From contig UCGV01000028.1 in assembly GCA_900471925.1 (NCBI GenBank), forward strand, positions 124,001 to 188,000: a stretch of 64,000 nt of DNA, given 5' to 3'. Shown in pieces: positions 24,898-34,749 of the stretch (its first letter is position 1; every line of letters starts with the position of its first letter). The notes beneath the pieces are model-generated. The model was given only the letters and a program-made list of their open reading frames with translations, was not told the DNA's origin and ran no database searches. The translations under genes and the position numbers were made by a program. This DNA comes from Hyphomicrobiales bacterium. GTDB lineage: Bacteria > Pseudomonadota > Alphaproteobacteria > Rhizobiales > Rhizobiaceae.

Positions 24898-26031
24898 TCA
24901 GCCGATCATTGAGCGAATGATCGCTGCTGTTTTTTCGGCCCCGTCGAGATCAAGGCCGGCAGGCGGGCGCGGCGGGGCGGCAAGCGCTTTTTCGACCGCT
25001 GACCTGACGTCATCAAGCGTCAGTCCCTTCTCGGGAAGAATATCGGCAAGGCCCAACGCCTTCAGCCGCTCCGCCCGCACCGTCTGCTCCGTTTCTCCCC
25101 CCGCCACAAAGGGAATGAGGATCGACCGGCATTGCGTGCGCAGCAGATCGCCGACGGTGTTGTATCCCGCCTGTGAGATGGAGACTTTCGCACCGCGCAG
25201 AAGCGAAGGAAAATCCTTGCGGAAACGCACGAGGGTGACGTTTTCAGGCGCATTTTGCGACAATGCAGCAAAATCGGCCTCCGGAAGGTTGGGACCGGTA
25301 ATCAGCAGCCAGCGGACATCTGCAGGCAGGAGAGCGGCTGCCTCGCGTGCGGCGCGCAGCAGTTCCAGGCCGACAGCACCACCGCCGGCCGAGGCGATAA
25401 TATCGAATATCTCTTCGGGTTCCGCCGCCGTAGGTGGAGCGACGAGGCCGGTATAACGCAGCCGGTCGGCAATCTCTGCCGTCAGCGGAAACGTATCTTC
25501 GAGACGCACGAAGTCCGGATCGCCGTGGACGAGCACGGCATCGAAATGGTCTTTGATGTGCCGGACGGTTTCCTCGTCGCGGCCAGCCTTGCGGTTTTCC
25601 TGCAGAATATCGCGTACAGAACTCAGAAGCTTCGGTCGCGGATTTGCCTGTTCGATCGCGTCGAGCAGGGGCAGCAGTTCGAAGCGCATCTGCCGGCGAC
25701 CGAAGGGAAAAGCCTCGATGATCACAACATCGGGCTGTACTTCGTCAAAAGCCTTCAGAAGCAGATCTCGCCGCCTGGAAAGGAACTCCTCTCCCGCTGC
25801 CTGCCCATTGGCATCGGCAAGGCCGGAAAAGCCGACATTGCTGGCAACGACCGGCGGCAGCTCGATCGTGCTGACGCCGTCCCCCGGAAATCCCGGGACC
25901 GGCAAGCCGCCGGTTACGACCGTCACCTCGAAACCATCCTTGACGAGAGCATTGGCGATGCGACTGGCACGGGCGATATGGCCGATGCCGAGCAGGTGCT
26001 GGACGTAGAAGAAGATCCGGGGAGCCGTCAT
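24898..26031 (-). CDS. MurG-like glycosyltransferase
   Basis: The start at 26031 (MTAPRIFFYVQHLLGIGHIA) gives 377 residues and overlaps the upstream glycosyltransferase stop by four bases (ATGA). The N-terminal GIGHIARASRIANAL is the acceptor-side motif of GT28/MurG-type enzymes, and the C-terminal half has the donor-binding pattern SQAGYNTVGDLLRTQCRSILIPF (about 289-311). It probably transfers a sugar from an NDP-sugar in the cytoplasm. It is the last gene of a run of seven that begins with a peptide-type ABC importer. Acceptor and donor unknown. Confidence 0.85.
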   Translation of the reverse strand: MTAPRIFFYVQHLLGIGHIARASRIANALVKDGFEVTVVTGGLPVPGFPGDGVSTIELPPVVASNVGFSGLADANGQAAGEEFLSRRRDLLLKAFDEVQPDVVIIEAFPFGRRQMRFELLPLLDAIEQANPRPKLLSSVRDILQENRKAGRDEETVRHIKDHFDAVLVHGDPDFVRLEDTFPLTAEIADRLRYTGLVAPPTAAEPEEIFDIIASAGGGAVGLELLRAAREAAALLPADVRWLLITGPNLPEADFAALSQNAPENVTLVRFRKDFPSLLRGAKVSISQAGYNTVGDLLRTQCRSILIPFVAGGETEQTVRAERLKALGLADILPEKGLTLDDVRSAVEKALAAPPRPPAGLDLDGAEKTAAIIRSMIG

Positions 26032-27275
26032 GACGCCTTCTGCCATTCTGCCTCGAACAGGTCGCTGAGCTGCCGGATGCTGGAATGATAATCGAAATGG
26101 CCACGCACACGCTCTTCCGCGGCATTGCCGAGGCGCTTGCGCAGATCGGGGTTGCGGATTGCGGTTTCAAGCGCCTTCGCCAGGGCAGCCGGATCTTCAG
26201 GGGGGACGACCAGGCCGTTTTCGCCGTCGGTCAACAATTCAGGCACGCCGGAAACATCAGTGGAGAGGCAGACGAGGCGCTGGCTGGACGCCTCGACCAG
26301 CACATTTGGCAACCCGTCGCGGTCGCCATCGGCAGCGATGCGGCAGGCAAGCGCGAAGAGGTCGGCGCGGCGATAATGGTCGAGCACGTCTTCCTGAGCC
26401 AGCGCACCCTTCCAGGTGATGCGGTCGGCGAGGCCGAGGTCGCTGGCAAGCACCTTCAGCTTCGAAAGAGCTTCACCGCCGCCAATATGGTCCATGCGCC
26501 AGTTCAGCTCCCTCGGCAGAAGCGCAAGCGCGCGGAGCAGTACGTCGTATCCCTTCTTTTCAACCGCCCTGCCGACGCTGAGAATGAGGGCCGGATCGGC
26601 GGGATCACTGCCGTCGCGGCTGGAGCGTTCACCCGCAAAATGGCCGAAGCGGGCGAGATCGAGGCCGTGATAGCTTAAATGGACCGCATCCTTGCGGGCG
26701 GTCAGGGTCTTCATATGCTCGTAGCCCGTCCGGGTGCAGGTGACGGCCCAGCGGGCGCTGCCGAGCTTCTGGCTGAGATCCCAGTCCGGCGAGGTCCAGA
26801 TATCCTTGGCATGCGCCGAGCAGGTCCAGGGTGTGCCGGTCAGGATACTCGCATATTCTGTTACCGATGACGGTGTGTGGATGAAATGGGCATGCAGCCA
26901 CTCGCCCCCATCCGGCCATTCGCGGGAGAGAACCAGCGCCTGGCCGAGCCGGCGGAAGCGATTGCGGGAAATATCGCGCGGCAGGTCAGCGAAGAAGCGC
27001 TTCATCAGTGCGCGGAAATGCGGTCTGGAAAAACCGGCGAGAAGACCTTTCAGCACGCGGATCGGTTCTTCGTGCAGGTATTCCGGCAGATAGACGACAC
27101 GCGCCCTGATCTCGTCATGAACGGGATGGCGCTTCTTGTCTGTCGGCCGGCGCATGGAAATCAGCGTCAGGTCAAACCCGGCCTGTTCGAGACCGAGCAG
27201 TTCCTGGGCGATGAAGGTTTCCGAAAGGCGAGGATAGCCTTTCAGCACGACGAGAATCTTGCGGCGTGGCGGCAA
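26028..27275 (-). CDS. GT4-type glycosyltransferase
   Basis: A 415-residue GT-B enzyme. It opens MPPRRKILVVLKGYPRLSET and has the GT4 donor region ILSVGRAVEKKGYDVLLRAL (about 230-249) and the E-x7-E-type segment EASSQRLVCLSTDVSGVPELL near 330, with LPNVLVEA just before. It resembles colanic-acid-type WcaL glycosyltransferases. It starts 15 bp after the preceding glycosyltransferase stop and overlaps the next one by four bases, so the three are translated together. Confidence 0.88.
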   Translation of the reverse strand: MPPRRKILVVLKGYPRLSETFIAQELLGLEQAGFDLTLISMRRPTDKKRHPVHDEIRARVVYLPEYLHEEPIRVLKGLLAGFSRPHFRALMKRFFADLPRDISRNRFRRLGQALVLSREWPDGGEWLHAHFIHTPSSVTEYASILTGTPWTCSAHAKDIWTSPDWDLSQKLGSARWAVTCTRTGYEHMKTLTARKDAVHLSYHGLDLARFGHFAGERSSRDGSDPADPALILSVGRAVEKKGYDVLLRALALLPRELNWRMDHIGGGEALSKLKVLASDLGLADRITWKGALAQEDVLDHYRRADLFALACRIAADGDRDGLPNVLVEASSQRLVCLSTDVSGVPELLTDGENGLVVPPEDPAALAKALETAIRNPDLRKRLGNAAEERVRGHFDYHSSIRQLSDLFEAEWQKAS

Positions 27276-27290
27276 AGGGTGGCTCTTTAA

Positions 27291-28526
27291 TTATTCTGCA
27301 CCGACGAGCGAAAGGTGACGTCCGCGGCCGTCCAACCATTCGCCGACCGTACGGGAAATCTGGTTTAGCCCCTCGAGATGCATGTTGCTGCCGCTTTTCG
27401 ACGGCGGCTGCCGCGACGGCAGCCGTTTCAGCGTCTCTGCCATGATGGCGGGGTCGGCGGATTGCTCGGGCAACAACATTTCGACGAGGCCAAGTTCGCT
27501 CGCGCGGCGCGCGCGCAGCAGCTGCTCTTCACGCGGAGCGACACGCGGCACGATGAGCGCCGGCTTGTCGAATGAGAGGATCTCGCAATAGGTATTGTAG
27601 CCGCCCATTGCGACAACAGCCGTAGCTCCGTCGATCAACTCTTCCATGTGATTGTCGAACTCGATCACCTCGATATAGGGGATCTTCTCCGCTTTCCTGA
27701 CGAGCTTCGTCCGTTCAGCTGCCGGCATGTAGGGACCAAGCACGACAAGTGCCTTCTGTGTCAGCGTCTGGTCGGCCTCATAGGCATTCATGACGTCATG
27801 GACGAGATCTGAACCGTCGCCGCCGCCGCCCGTCGTCACGAGGATGTAGTCATCCTTGCGGGCGTTCAGCGAATTCTTGCCCTTGGAAACGCTACGCTGC
27901 AGGAAGCCGACGAAATCCATCTTGCGGCGAACGCCGGCCGGTACGTCCAGTCCGACAAGCGGATCGTAGAAATCCGGCGGGCCGTAAACCCAGATGCTGT
28001 CGTAATACTGGTCGATCTTCTGCATGACGCTGTTCTTCTTCCACTCGGCTTCGAGCAGATGCGGCGCATCCATGATCTCGCGAAGGCCGAGCACCAGAAC
28101 GGTGCCGCGGGCCTTCAGATAGGCAAGCGTATCTTCGACCTCGCCTTTCAGTCCCATCGGCTCCTTGTCGACGATGAAGATATCGGGCTGGAAGGTCTCG
28201 GCCGTGTGGCGAATGCTCGATTCGCGCATCTTCAGCGTCTCGTGCAGATCGATATGACTAGCGAGAGATGTATATTCGCCGTTGCGAAGCTTGATGACGC
28301 TCGGGATCTTCACGAAGTCGACGCGGGCACGATAATCGAAGGCACCAGCAATCGTCGCACCTGAAATGATCAGGATGTTCAGACCGCGATAATCTTCCAC
28401 GAGCGCATGGGCGATGGTGCGGCAGCGGCGCAAATGGCCGAGGCCGAATGTATCGTGACTGTACATGAGGATGCGTGCATCTTCGAGACGTCTGGCCATG
28501 GGCGTACCCTCTGAGGTGGACGACAT
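27291..28526 (-). CDS. Glycosyltransferase, COG4671/MurG-like
   Basis: The start at 28526 (MSSTSEGTPMARRLEDARIL, GGGGGTGG upstream) gives 411 residues; an ATG at 28499 preceded by AGAGGG is equally good. The N-terminal YSHDTFGLGHLRRCRTIAHAL parallels the GIGHIAR motif of the gene at 24898, and the C-terminal VVAMGGYNTYCEILSFDKPALIVPR is the donor-binding half. It therefore looks like a distant paralogue of that gene. It starts 68 bp after the stop of the importer permease, close enough for one operon but possibly with its own start of transcription. Confidence 0.85.
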   Translation of the reverse strand: MSSTSEGTPMARRLEDARILMYSHDTFGLGHLRRCRTIAHALVEDYRGLNILIISGATIAGAFDYRARVDFVKIPSVIKLRNGEYTSLASHIDLHETLKMRESSIRHTAETFQPDIFIVDKEPMGLKGEVEDTLAYLKARGTVLVLGLREIMDAPHLLEAEWKKNSVMQKIDQYYDSIWVYGPPDFYDPLVGLDVPAGVRRKMDFVGFLQRSVSKGKNSLNARKDDYILVTTGGGGDGSDLVHDVMNAYEADQTLTQKALVVLGPYMPAAERTKLVRKAEKIPYIEVIEFDNHMEELIDGATAVVAMGGYNTYCEILSFDKPALIVPRVAPREEQLLRARRASELGLVEMLLPEQSADPAIMAETLKRLPSRQPPSKSGSNMHLEGLNQISRTVGEWLDGRGRHLSLVGAE

Positions 28527-28594
28527 AATTCTACCACCCCCGTTGTTCAGAGGCCGCGAGGCAGTGGAGGCGAAGCGCTCCGCTGGGCTCGACG

Positions 28595-29770
28595 CTATTT
28601 GTAGGGATCTGCCGCATCGCGCAAGCCGTCTCCCAGAAAATTGAACGCCAAAATGACAAGCACAACCGGAATGATCGGGAACAGAAGCCACGGATAGAAA
28701 GCGATAACGCTGACACTCTTGGCCTCCGTCAGCAGGATGCCCCAGCTGGTGATTGGCGGGCGCAGACCGAGGCCGAGGAAGGACAGTGCCGTTTCACCGA
28801 GGATCATGCCCGGGATGGAAATAGTGGCGGATGCGATGAGATGCGACATGAAGCCGGGTACCAGATGCCGGCCAATGACGCGCGGGGTGCTGGCGCCCAT
28901 CAATTGCGCGGCCTGGACGTAGTCTTCCTCGCGCAGCGCCAGAAGCTTGGAGCGTACAGCGCGCGCCAGGCCTGTCCAGTCGATGATGCCGAGGATGACG
29001 GTAATGCCGAAATAAATGACAATCGGGCTCCAGGTCACCGGCATGATCGCGGCAAGCGCCATCCACAGCGGTAGCGATGGCAGGGATTGCAGCACTTCGA
29101 TCAGGCGCTGGACGACAAGGTCGAATATACCGCCCCAATAGCCGGCGAGGCCACCGATGACGATGCCGAGCACAAAACTGATGGAGATGCCGATCAGGCC
29201 GATAGTGAGCGAAATCCGCGCGCCGTACAGGATGCGCGAGAGCACATCGCGGCCGAGACGATCGGTGCCGAGCAGGAACATCTGCCCGCCGATTGCCGGG
29301 CAGACGAGGTGGAATTCGGACGAGACGAGACCCCAGAATTTGTAGCCGTCGCCGCGGCAGAAGAAGCGGATCGGCTGGATGTCGTTCTTCTTGTCCGTGT
29401 AGAGCCGATGCAGGGTATCGATGTCGAGGGTCATCTGCCGTCCGTACACAAAGGGACCGACGAAATTGCCTTCGGTGTCGAAGAAATGCACGCGCTGCGG
29501 CGGCGAATGGATGAAATCGACGTTGCGGGTGTGTAGCCCGTAGGGCGCCAGGAACTCGACGATCAGGATCATCAGATAAACGGCGACGAGAAAGATGCCG
29601 GAGACGAGCGCCAGACGATGGCGCTTGAACTTCCACCACATGAGCTGCTTCTGCGAGGCGAGGTGAATGCGCGACTGCGCAGACGTCATCGTCTCCGTGG
29701 CGCTCGGGTCGAAGGGGGCTGTCGAAACATAGTGCGGCAGCGCCGCGCCGGGTGCGGGTAGGGGCGACAT
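28595..29770 (-). CDS. Peptide-type ABC importer permease (DppC/OppC-like)
   Basis: A 391-residue permease. An N-terminal cytoplasmic stretch precedes a first helix near residues 52-72. A large periplasmic loop follows, then the transport domain with the EAA-type motif LREEDYVQAAQLMGASTPRVIGRHLVPG. The start shares one base with the stop of the first permease (TAATG), with AGGAG upstream. Together with the neighbouring genes it makes a complete importer. The loop between the first helix and the transport domain is longer than in DppC and is more like that of the YejE-type branch. Confidence 0.9.
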   Translation of the reverse strand: MSPLPAPGAALPHYVSTAPFDPSATETMTSAQSRIHLASQKQLMWWKFKRHRLALVSGIFLVAVYLMILIVEFLAPYGLHTRNVDFIHSPPQRVHFFDTEGNFVGPFVYGRQMTLDIDTLHRLYTDKKNDIQPIRFFCRGDGYKFWGLVSSEFHLVCPAIGGQMFLLGTDRLGRDVLSRILYGARISLTIGLIGISISFVLGIVIGGLAGYWGGIFDLVVQRLIEVLQSLPSLPLWMALAAIMPVTWSPIVIYFGITVILGIIDWTGLARAVRSKLLALREEDYVQAAQLMGASTPRVIGRHLVPGFMSHLIASATISIPGMILGETALSFLGLGLRPPITSWGILLTEAKSVSVIAFYPWLLFPIIPVVLVILAFNFLGDGLRDAADPYK

Positions 29771-30768
29771 TATTTGGTGCTCCTGCCTTGCAGACGGATG
29801 CGGGGATCGAGGAAGCCGAGGGCGATATCGGAAATCAGCACGCCGATGACGTTCAGGAAGGCGAGGAACATCAGGAAGGAGCCGGCGAGATACATGTCCT
29901 GGCTCTGCAGCGCCTTGATCAGCATCGGTCCCGTCGTTTCCAGCGACAGGACGATGGCGACGATTTCCGCACCGGAAATGATCGACGGCAGGATCGAGCC
30001 GATATCGGCCACGAAGAAGTTGAGAGCCATGCGCAGCGGATATTTGATGAGCGCCCGCACCGGATGCAGGCCCTTGGCGCGCGCCGTCGTCACATATTGC
30101 TTCTGCATCTCGTCGAGCAGATTGGCACGCAGGCGACGGATCATGCCGGCCGTGCCGGCGGTGCCGACGATGATGACGGGAATCCAGAGATGGCCGAGAA
30201 TGGATTTCGCCTTCTCCCAGCTCATCGGCTGATTGAGATATTGCTGATCCATCAGATGCCCGATGGAGAGCCCGAACCAGACATTGGCGAAATACATCAG
30301 GATCAGCGCCAGCATGAAGTTCGGGATGGCGATGCCGAGCAGGCCGAAGAAGGTCAGGCCGTAATCGCCCCAGCTATATTGATGGGTCGCCGAATAGATG
30401 CCGATCGGAAAGGCGATCAGCCAGGTGAGCAGGATCGTCGAGAAGGAGACGAGGATCGTCAGCCACAGGCGATCACCGACGACGTCCGAGACCGGCAGTT
30501 GATATTCGAAGGAGTAGCCGAAATCGCCGTGCAGCATGCCGCCGACCCAGAAGAAGTAACGCACGATCTCCGGCTGGTCGAAGCCGTATTGATGGCGAAG
30601 TTCCTCGATTTCCTGCAGGTTTGCGGTCTCGCCCTGGGCGCGCAGTTCGGCGATCTGGCTTTCGAAGAAGTCGCCCGGGGGAAGTTCGATGATGACGAAG
30701 ACCAGCGCCGAGATCACGAGCAGCGTCGGCACCATGGCAGCGATGCGCCAGAGGATATAGCGGATCAT
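29770..30768 (-). CDS. Peptide-type ABC importer permease (DppB/OppB-like)
   Basis: A 332-residue permease opening MIRYILWRIAAMVPTLLVIS, the standard first helix of DppB/OppB. The coupling motif YVTTARAKGLHPVRALIKYPLR is present, and the protein ends with EPRxR-like DPRIRLQG. It starts three bases after the substrate-binding protein stop and overlaps the second permease by one base. It forms the membrane channel together with that second permease. Confidence 0.92.
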   Translation of the reverse strand: MIRYILWRIAAMVPTLLVISALVFVIIELPPGDFFESQIAELRAQGETANLQEIEELRHQYGFDQPEIVRYFFWVGGMLHGDFGYSFEYQLPVSDVVGDRLWLTILVSFSTILLTWLIAFPIGIYSATHQYSWGDYGLTFFGLLGIAIPNFMLALILMYFANVWFGLSIGHLMDQQYLNQPMSWEKAKSILGHLWIPVIIVGTAGTAGMIRRLRANLLDEMQKQYVTTARAKGLHPVRALIKYPLRMALNFFVADIGSILPSIISGAEIVAIVLSLETTGPMLIKALQSQDMYLAGSFLMFLAFLNVIGVLISDIALGFLDPRIRLQGRSTK

Positions 30769-30771
30769 CGC

Positions 30772-32676
30772 TCAGGTCTCCTTGAACCAGAAGGTATCAG
30801 GCATGTAGACGCCGAGGAAGGAAGTCGGGTCGAAGCCATAGAGCGCGTGTTCCGGTACGTTCTGCATCTTGGCCGATCTCAGGATCGGCTGCAGCGTGCT
30901 GTTGATGAGGCCGATCGAAAAGACCTGTTGGGTATAGAGGGAGAGCATCTTGTGCCAGATAACCTCACGCTCCTGCGTTGTCGCACTGGCGCCCCATTGG
31001 TTGAGGAGGTCCACAAGCTCGGCCGCCTCTGGCAGGTCTGGCGCCTTACCTTCCTGACCGGCGGAGAGATAGTACATTCCCCAGAGCGGCCATTGAAGCT
31101 GGTCATCCAGCGTAGGGGCTAGTCCATAAGGCGACATGTCGGCAGTCGGCACGCCGTTGTCGAGTCCGTACCAGATCGACATCATGATCGAACCGCTCAT
31201 GGCGCGGTTGCGGAAGACGTCGCGCTGCGAGGTGCGAGTGAAAAGAGCCAGGCCGATATTGGCCCAGTGATCGTGCACGAGTTCCAGAACGTCCGTGTCG
31301 AGATTGCTCTCGCCGGCTGTCTCGACGGTGATCTCGGCGCGGCGTCCATCAGGCAGCAGGCGGATGCCGTCGCTGTCGCGCTTGTCGAGGCCGAGTTCGT
31401 CGAGCAGCTTGTTGGCCGTGTCAGGGTCGAAGTTCACATAGGCGTCGGCATATTCCTGCTTGAAGAGCGGGCTTTCCGGCAGAACCGTATCGGCGCTCGC
31501 CTTGCCGAGACCGTAGAAGGCGACCATGTTGATCTCATGCCGGTCGATCGCCAGCGACAAGGCCCGGCGAAAGCGCACGTCGCGAAAGAGCGCGCGCCAG
31601 GCTTCGTCGGCGACATTGAGGTTCGGCAACAGTGTGATGCGCGAGCCGCGCGCCATCTTCCAGAGATCGACCTTTACGGGGAAGCGCTTTTCGGCCTCCT
31701 TCAGGAATGTGTAGTCGTTGAAATCGATACCCGTCGCCTGCAGATCGGATTCACCGGCGCCCGCCTTGGCTGCGATGATCGATGAAGACGAGACGTTCAG
31801 GATGAAACGGTCGAGATAGGGAAGCTGCATGCCGTTCTCATCGACGCGGTGGAAGAAGGGATTGCGCTCGAAGACGAACTGGTCGGCCGGCGGCGCCGTG
31901 CGGTTCTGCCACGGATCGAGCGTCGGCAGGTCGGGATTGTTCGGCCGTGAAGCAAGCGCCATCTTGATATGCAGGTCGGCCCATTTCTTGGCGCGGTTCT
32001 TCTTCATCAGGTCTTCAAGCTTGGCCTTGTCCTGATAGCCCTTGTGGAACTGCTTCAAATAATGGCCGGGACCATAGATGACGAGCGGCAGGGGACCGGC
32101 AAGCGAGGACAGGAAGACCGGATTGGGCTTGTCCCAGGTGTAGCGCACCGTAAGTTCGTCGAGCATTTCGAATTTCGGCAGGGAGCCGTGCGGACGCAGT
32201 TCCAGCGCACCACCGCCGGGCGTCAGCTCCTTGTTGAGGATGACATCTTCCCACCAATAGCGGAAGGCTTCTGCCGTGAAGGGATGGCCGTCCGACCACC
32301 TGTGCCCTTCGCGCAGACGAAAGGTGAAAACCGTGTCGTTCTCGGATGTGAAGTCGAGCAGGATATCCGGTTGAAACTGCAGCTTGGTGTCGTAGCCAAC
32401 CAGTCGCGCGTATCCGTACACTGTCATATAGCGGATATCGCGCACGCCGCCGATGATTGTGCGCACGCTGCCACCATAGGTGCCGGGCACGCGGCCCATA
32501 TCCTTAAGATTGATGACCCGCGGCTGGGCCGGAATACGCTGAGCCATCGGCGGCAGGCTGCCGTCGGCAACCCTGGCTTTCAGGAATTCGGGTTCGGCGA
32601 TTTGCTGTGCTCTTAGAATAGAGGGCGCAATGGCAGAGCCGATCAGGCCGCCGAGAAAGATGCGACGCGTCACCAT
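30772..32676 (-). CDS. Peptide-type ABC importer substrate-binding protein
   Basis: A 634-residue SBP_bac_5-family protein. The N-terminus MVTRRIFLGGLIGSAIAPS contains a twin-arginine motif (TRRIFLG), so export may be by Tat, with cleavage near LRAQQ. The family body includes FTFRLREGHRWSDGHPFTAE and DVRFRRALSLAIDRHEIN. At 634 residues it is longer than DppA (about 535) and nearer to the YejA-type, which takes larger peptides or peptide-like compounds. Its ATG shares one base with the ATPase stop (TGATG). Confidence 0.92.
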   Translation of the reverse strand: MVTRRIFLGGLIGSAIAPSILRAQQIAEPEFLKARVADGSLPPMAQRIPAQPRVINLKDMGRVPGTYGGSVRTIIGGVRDIRYMTVYGYARLVGYDTKLQFQPDILLDFTSENDTVFTFRLREGHRWSDGHPFTAEAFRYWWEDVILNKELTPGGGALELRPHGSLPKFEMLDELTVRYTWDKPNPVFLSSLAGPLPLVIYGPGHYLKQFHKGYQDKAKLEDLMKKNRAKKWADLHIKMALASRPNNPDLPTLDPWQNRTAPPADQFVFERNPFFHRVDENGMQLPYLDRFILNVSSSSIIAAKAGAGESDLQATGIDFNDYTFLKEAEKRFPVKVDLWKMARGSRITLLPNLNVADEAWRALFRDVRFRRALSLAIDRHEINMVAFYGLGKASADTVLPESPLFKQEYADAYVNFDPDTANKLLDELGLDKRDSDGIRLLPDGRRAEITVETAGESNLDTDVLELVHDHWANIGLALFTRTSQRDVFRNRAMSGSIMMSIWYGLDNGVPTADMSPYGLAPTLDDQLQWPLWGMYYLSAGQEGKAPDLPEAAELVDLLNQWGASATTQEREVIWHKMLSLYTQQVFSIGLINSTLQPILRSAKMQNVPEHALYGFDPTSFLGVYMPDTFWFKET

Positions 32677-34565
32677 CAGACCAGCTCCTTCGCATCGGCG
32701 CCCTTGCGGGCGCGCACCAGATGGCCGCCGCCGAGGTCGGCAAAAGCGAGGTCGGAGGCGTCGTCATGTTCGGCCGTGAACACCCGGCCCCAATTCTGCT
32801 TGTCGGCGGTACCGTTTTCCTGCAGCGCCTTGAAATCGAGAGGCCGGTCGAGATCCGGGAAGGGCACTGCGGCCAACAGCGACTTCGTGTAGGGATGCAC
32901 CGGGTTGCGCAGGATGATCTCGCGCGGCGCGATCTCGACGATGCGGCCCTTGCACATGACCGCGATGCGGTCGGCCATATAATCGACGACGGCGAGGTTG
33001 TGCGAGATGAAGAGATAGGTCAGCCCGAGTTCCTTCTGCAGATCCTTCAGAAGGTTGAGGATTTGCGCCTGCACGGAAACGTCGAGCGCTGAAACCGGTT
33101 CGTCAAGGATGATGAGCTTGGGGCCGAGGGCAAGGGCACGGGCGATGCCGATGCGCTGGCGCTGACCGCCCGAAAAACTGTGCGGATAGCGGTTGAGATA
33201 GCGCCGGTCGAGGCCGATTGCGCCCATCAGCGCTTCAACCTTGGCCCTGCGTTCGGCGCTGTTCCCGCGGTCGTGGATCTCCAGCGGTTCACTGAGGATG
33301 TTGCGCACCGTCATGCGTGGTGAGAGCGAGGAGACCGGATCCTGGAAGACCATCTGGATCTTGGTACGCAGTTCCTGCAGTTCGGAACCTTTGACTGACA
33401 AGACGTCGATGACTTCCTTGCCGTCATTGAAGACGACGGCGCCGCTATCGGGTGTTACCGCGCGCATCAGGATCTTGCTGACCGTCGTCTTGCCGCAGCC
33501 GGACTCGCCGACGAGGCCCAGGCACTCGCCGCGGCGGATATCGAAACTGACATCATCGACGGCGCGCAGGACGACCGATTCCTGACCGCCGAAGAAGCCG
33601 CGCTTGCGCGTCTTGTAGGTCTTGGAAAGATTGTTGACCGAGAGAAGAACGCCCGGCTCTTCCTTCTCGACCTGCTTCTTCTTGCCGATCAGGGATTCCA
33701 GATTGACCGGAACGTCACGTAGCGCCTTCAGGCGTTCGCCGGGCTTCATGTCGAAATGGGGAACGGCGGCCATCAGGCCCTTGAGGTAAGGATGCTGCGG
33801 ATTGCGGAAGATTGCCTCGACAGGGCCGGCTTCCATGATCTCGCCGTGATAGATCACCACCACTTCGTCGGCCATATTGGCGACAACGCCAAGATCGTGG
33901 GTAATGAGCAGCATGGCCATGCCGAGCTTGGCCTGCAGGTCGCGCAGGAGTTCGAGGATCTGCGCCTGGATCGTCACATCGAGTGCAGTCGTCGGCTCGT
34001 CGGCGATCAGAAGCGCCGGCTTGCAGATCAGCGCCATCGCGATCATCGCACGCTGACGCATGCCGCCTGAAAGCTCGAACGGATACATATCGTAAGTGCG
34101 CTTCGGATCGGAGAAGCCGACGAGACCGAGCATTTCTTCGGTGCGCTCACGCGCTTCCTTCTTGTCGGCCTTGGTGTGGATCAACAGCACTTCGCTGATC
34201 TGGTTGCCGACCGTATGGAGCGGCGAGAGCGAAGTCATCGGCTCCTGGAAGATGGTTGCCATGCGGCGACCGCGCAAATCGCGCATCTCGGCGCTGTCGC
34301 GCGACAAGGAGAGAATATCGGTTGCCCTGCCGTCCAGCGGATCGGTGAACAGGATACGGCCGCTCGCATGGGCCGGAGCCGGCAGGATGCCCATGATCGA
34401 CTGGCTGATGACAGATTTTCCGGAGCCGCTTTCGCCGACCAGCGCAGTCACTTTTCCTGGCAGGATACGAAGATTGGCTTCTTTTACGACACGCAGCCGG
34501 TCGCCGAAAACGGAGAAGGCGACGTCCAAATTCTCAATGCGCAACAGATCGGCTGCAGACGCCAT
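32676..34565 (-). CDS. Peptide-type ABC importer ATPase, two fused ATP-binding domains
   Basis: The start at 34565 (MASAADLLRIENLDVAFSVF) gives 629 residues; the frame is open 34 codons more. It fuses DppD- and DppF-like domains: the first Walker A is GESGSGKS (44-51) with signature LSGGM and Walker B LLIADEP, the second is GESGCGKT with signature FSGGQRQRIGIARAL and Walker B LIILDEP. Both sites look intact. The short oligopeptide C-terminal motif HPYxKxLxAAVP follows each domain. It is the first gene of the importer/glycosyltransferase run. Promoter expected in 34566-34749. Confidence 0.93.
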   Translation of the reverse strand: MASAADLLRIENLDVAFSVFGDRLRVVKEANLRILPGKVTALVGESGSGKSVISQSIMGILPAPAHASGRILFTDPLDGRATDILSLSRDSAEMRDLRGRRMATIFQEPMTSLSPLHTVGNQISEVLLIHTKADKKEARERTEEMLGLVGFSDPKRTYDMYPFELSGGMRQRAMIAMALICKPALLIADEPTTALDVTIQAQILELLRDLQAKLGMAMLLITHDLGVVANMADEVVVIYHGEIMEAGPVEAIFRNPQHPYLKGLMAAVPHFDMKPGERLKALRDVPVNLESLIGKKKQVEKEEPGVLLSVNNLSKTYKTRKRGFFGGQESVVLRAVDDVSFDIRRGECLGLVGESGCGKTTVSKILMRAVTPDSGAVVFNDGKEVIDVLSVKGSELQELRTKIQMVFQDPVSSLSPRMTVRNILSEPLEIHDRGNSAERRAKVEALMGAIGLDRRYLNRYPHSFSGGQRQRIGIARALALGPKLIILDEPVSALDVSVQAQILNLLKDLQKELGLTYLFISHNLAVVDYMADRIAVMCKGRIVEIAPREIILRNPVHPYTKSLLAAVPFPDLDRPLDFKALQENGTADKQNWGRVFTAEHDDASDLAFADLGGGHLVRARKGADAKELV

Positions 34566-34749
34566 ACCAATGAAATTCCCCAGTCTTTCTATGTTCCCGT
34601 TAAGGCACACTACCGTACCGTAAACGGGGTGTCCAGTTGATGACAGGAACAGGAAAAACTGGCGCATCGCGCCTGTTTTAGAAGGCTCTTGATGCGTGGG
34701 TTCTCATCTATGGGGCGACTAGGCTAGCGGTCGCGATGTTGGCGCGGGG

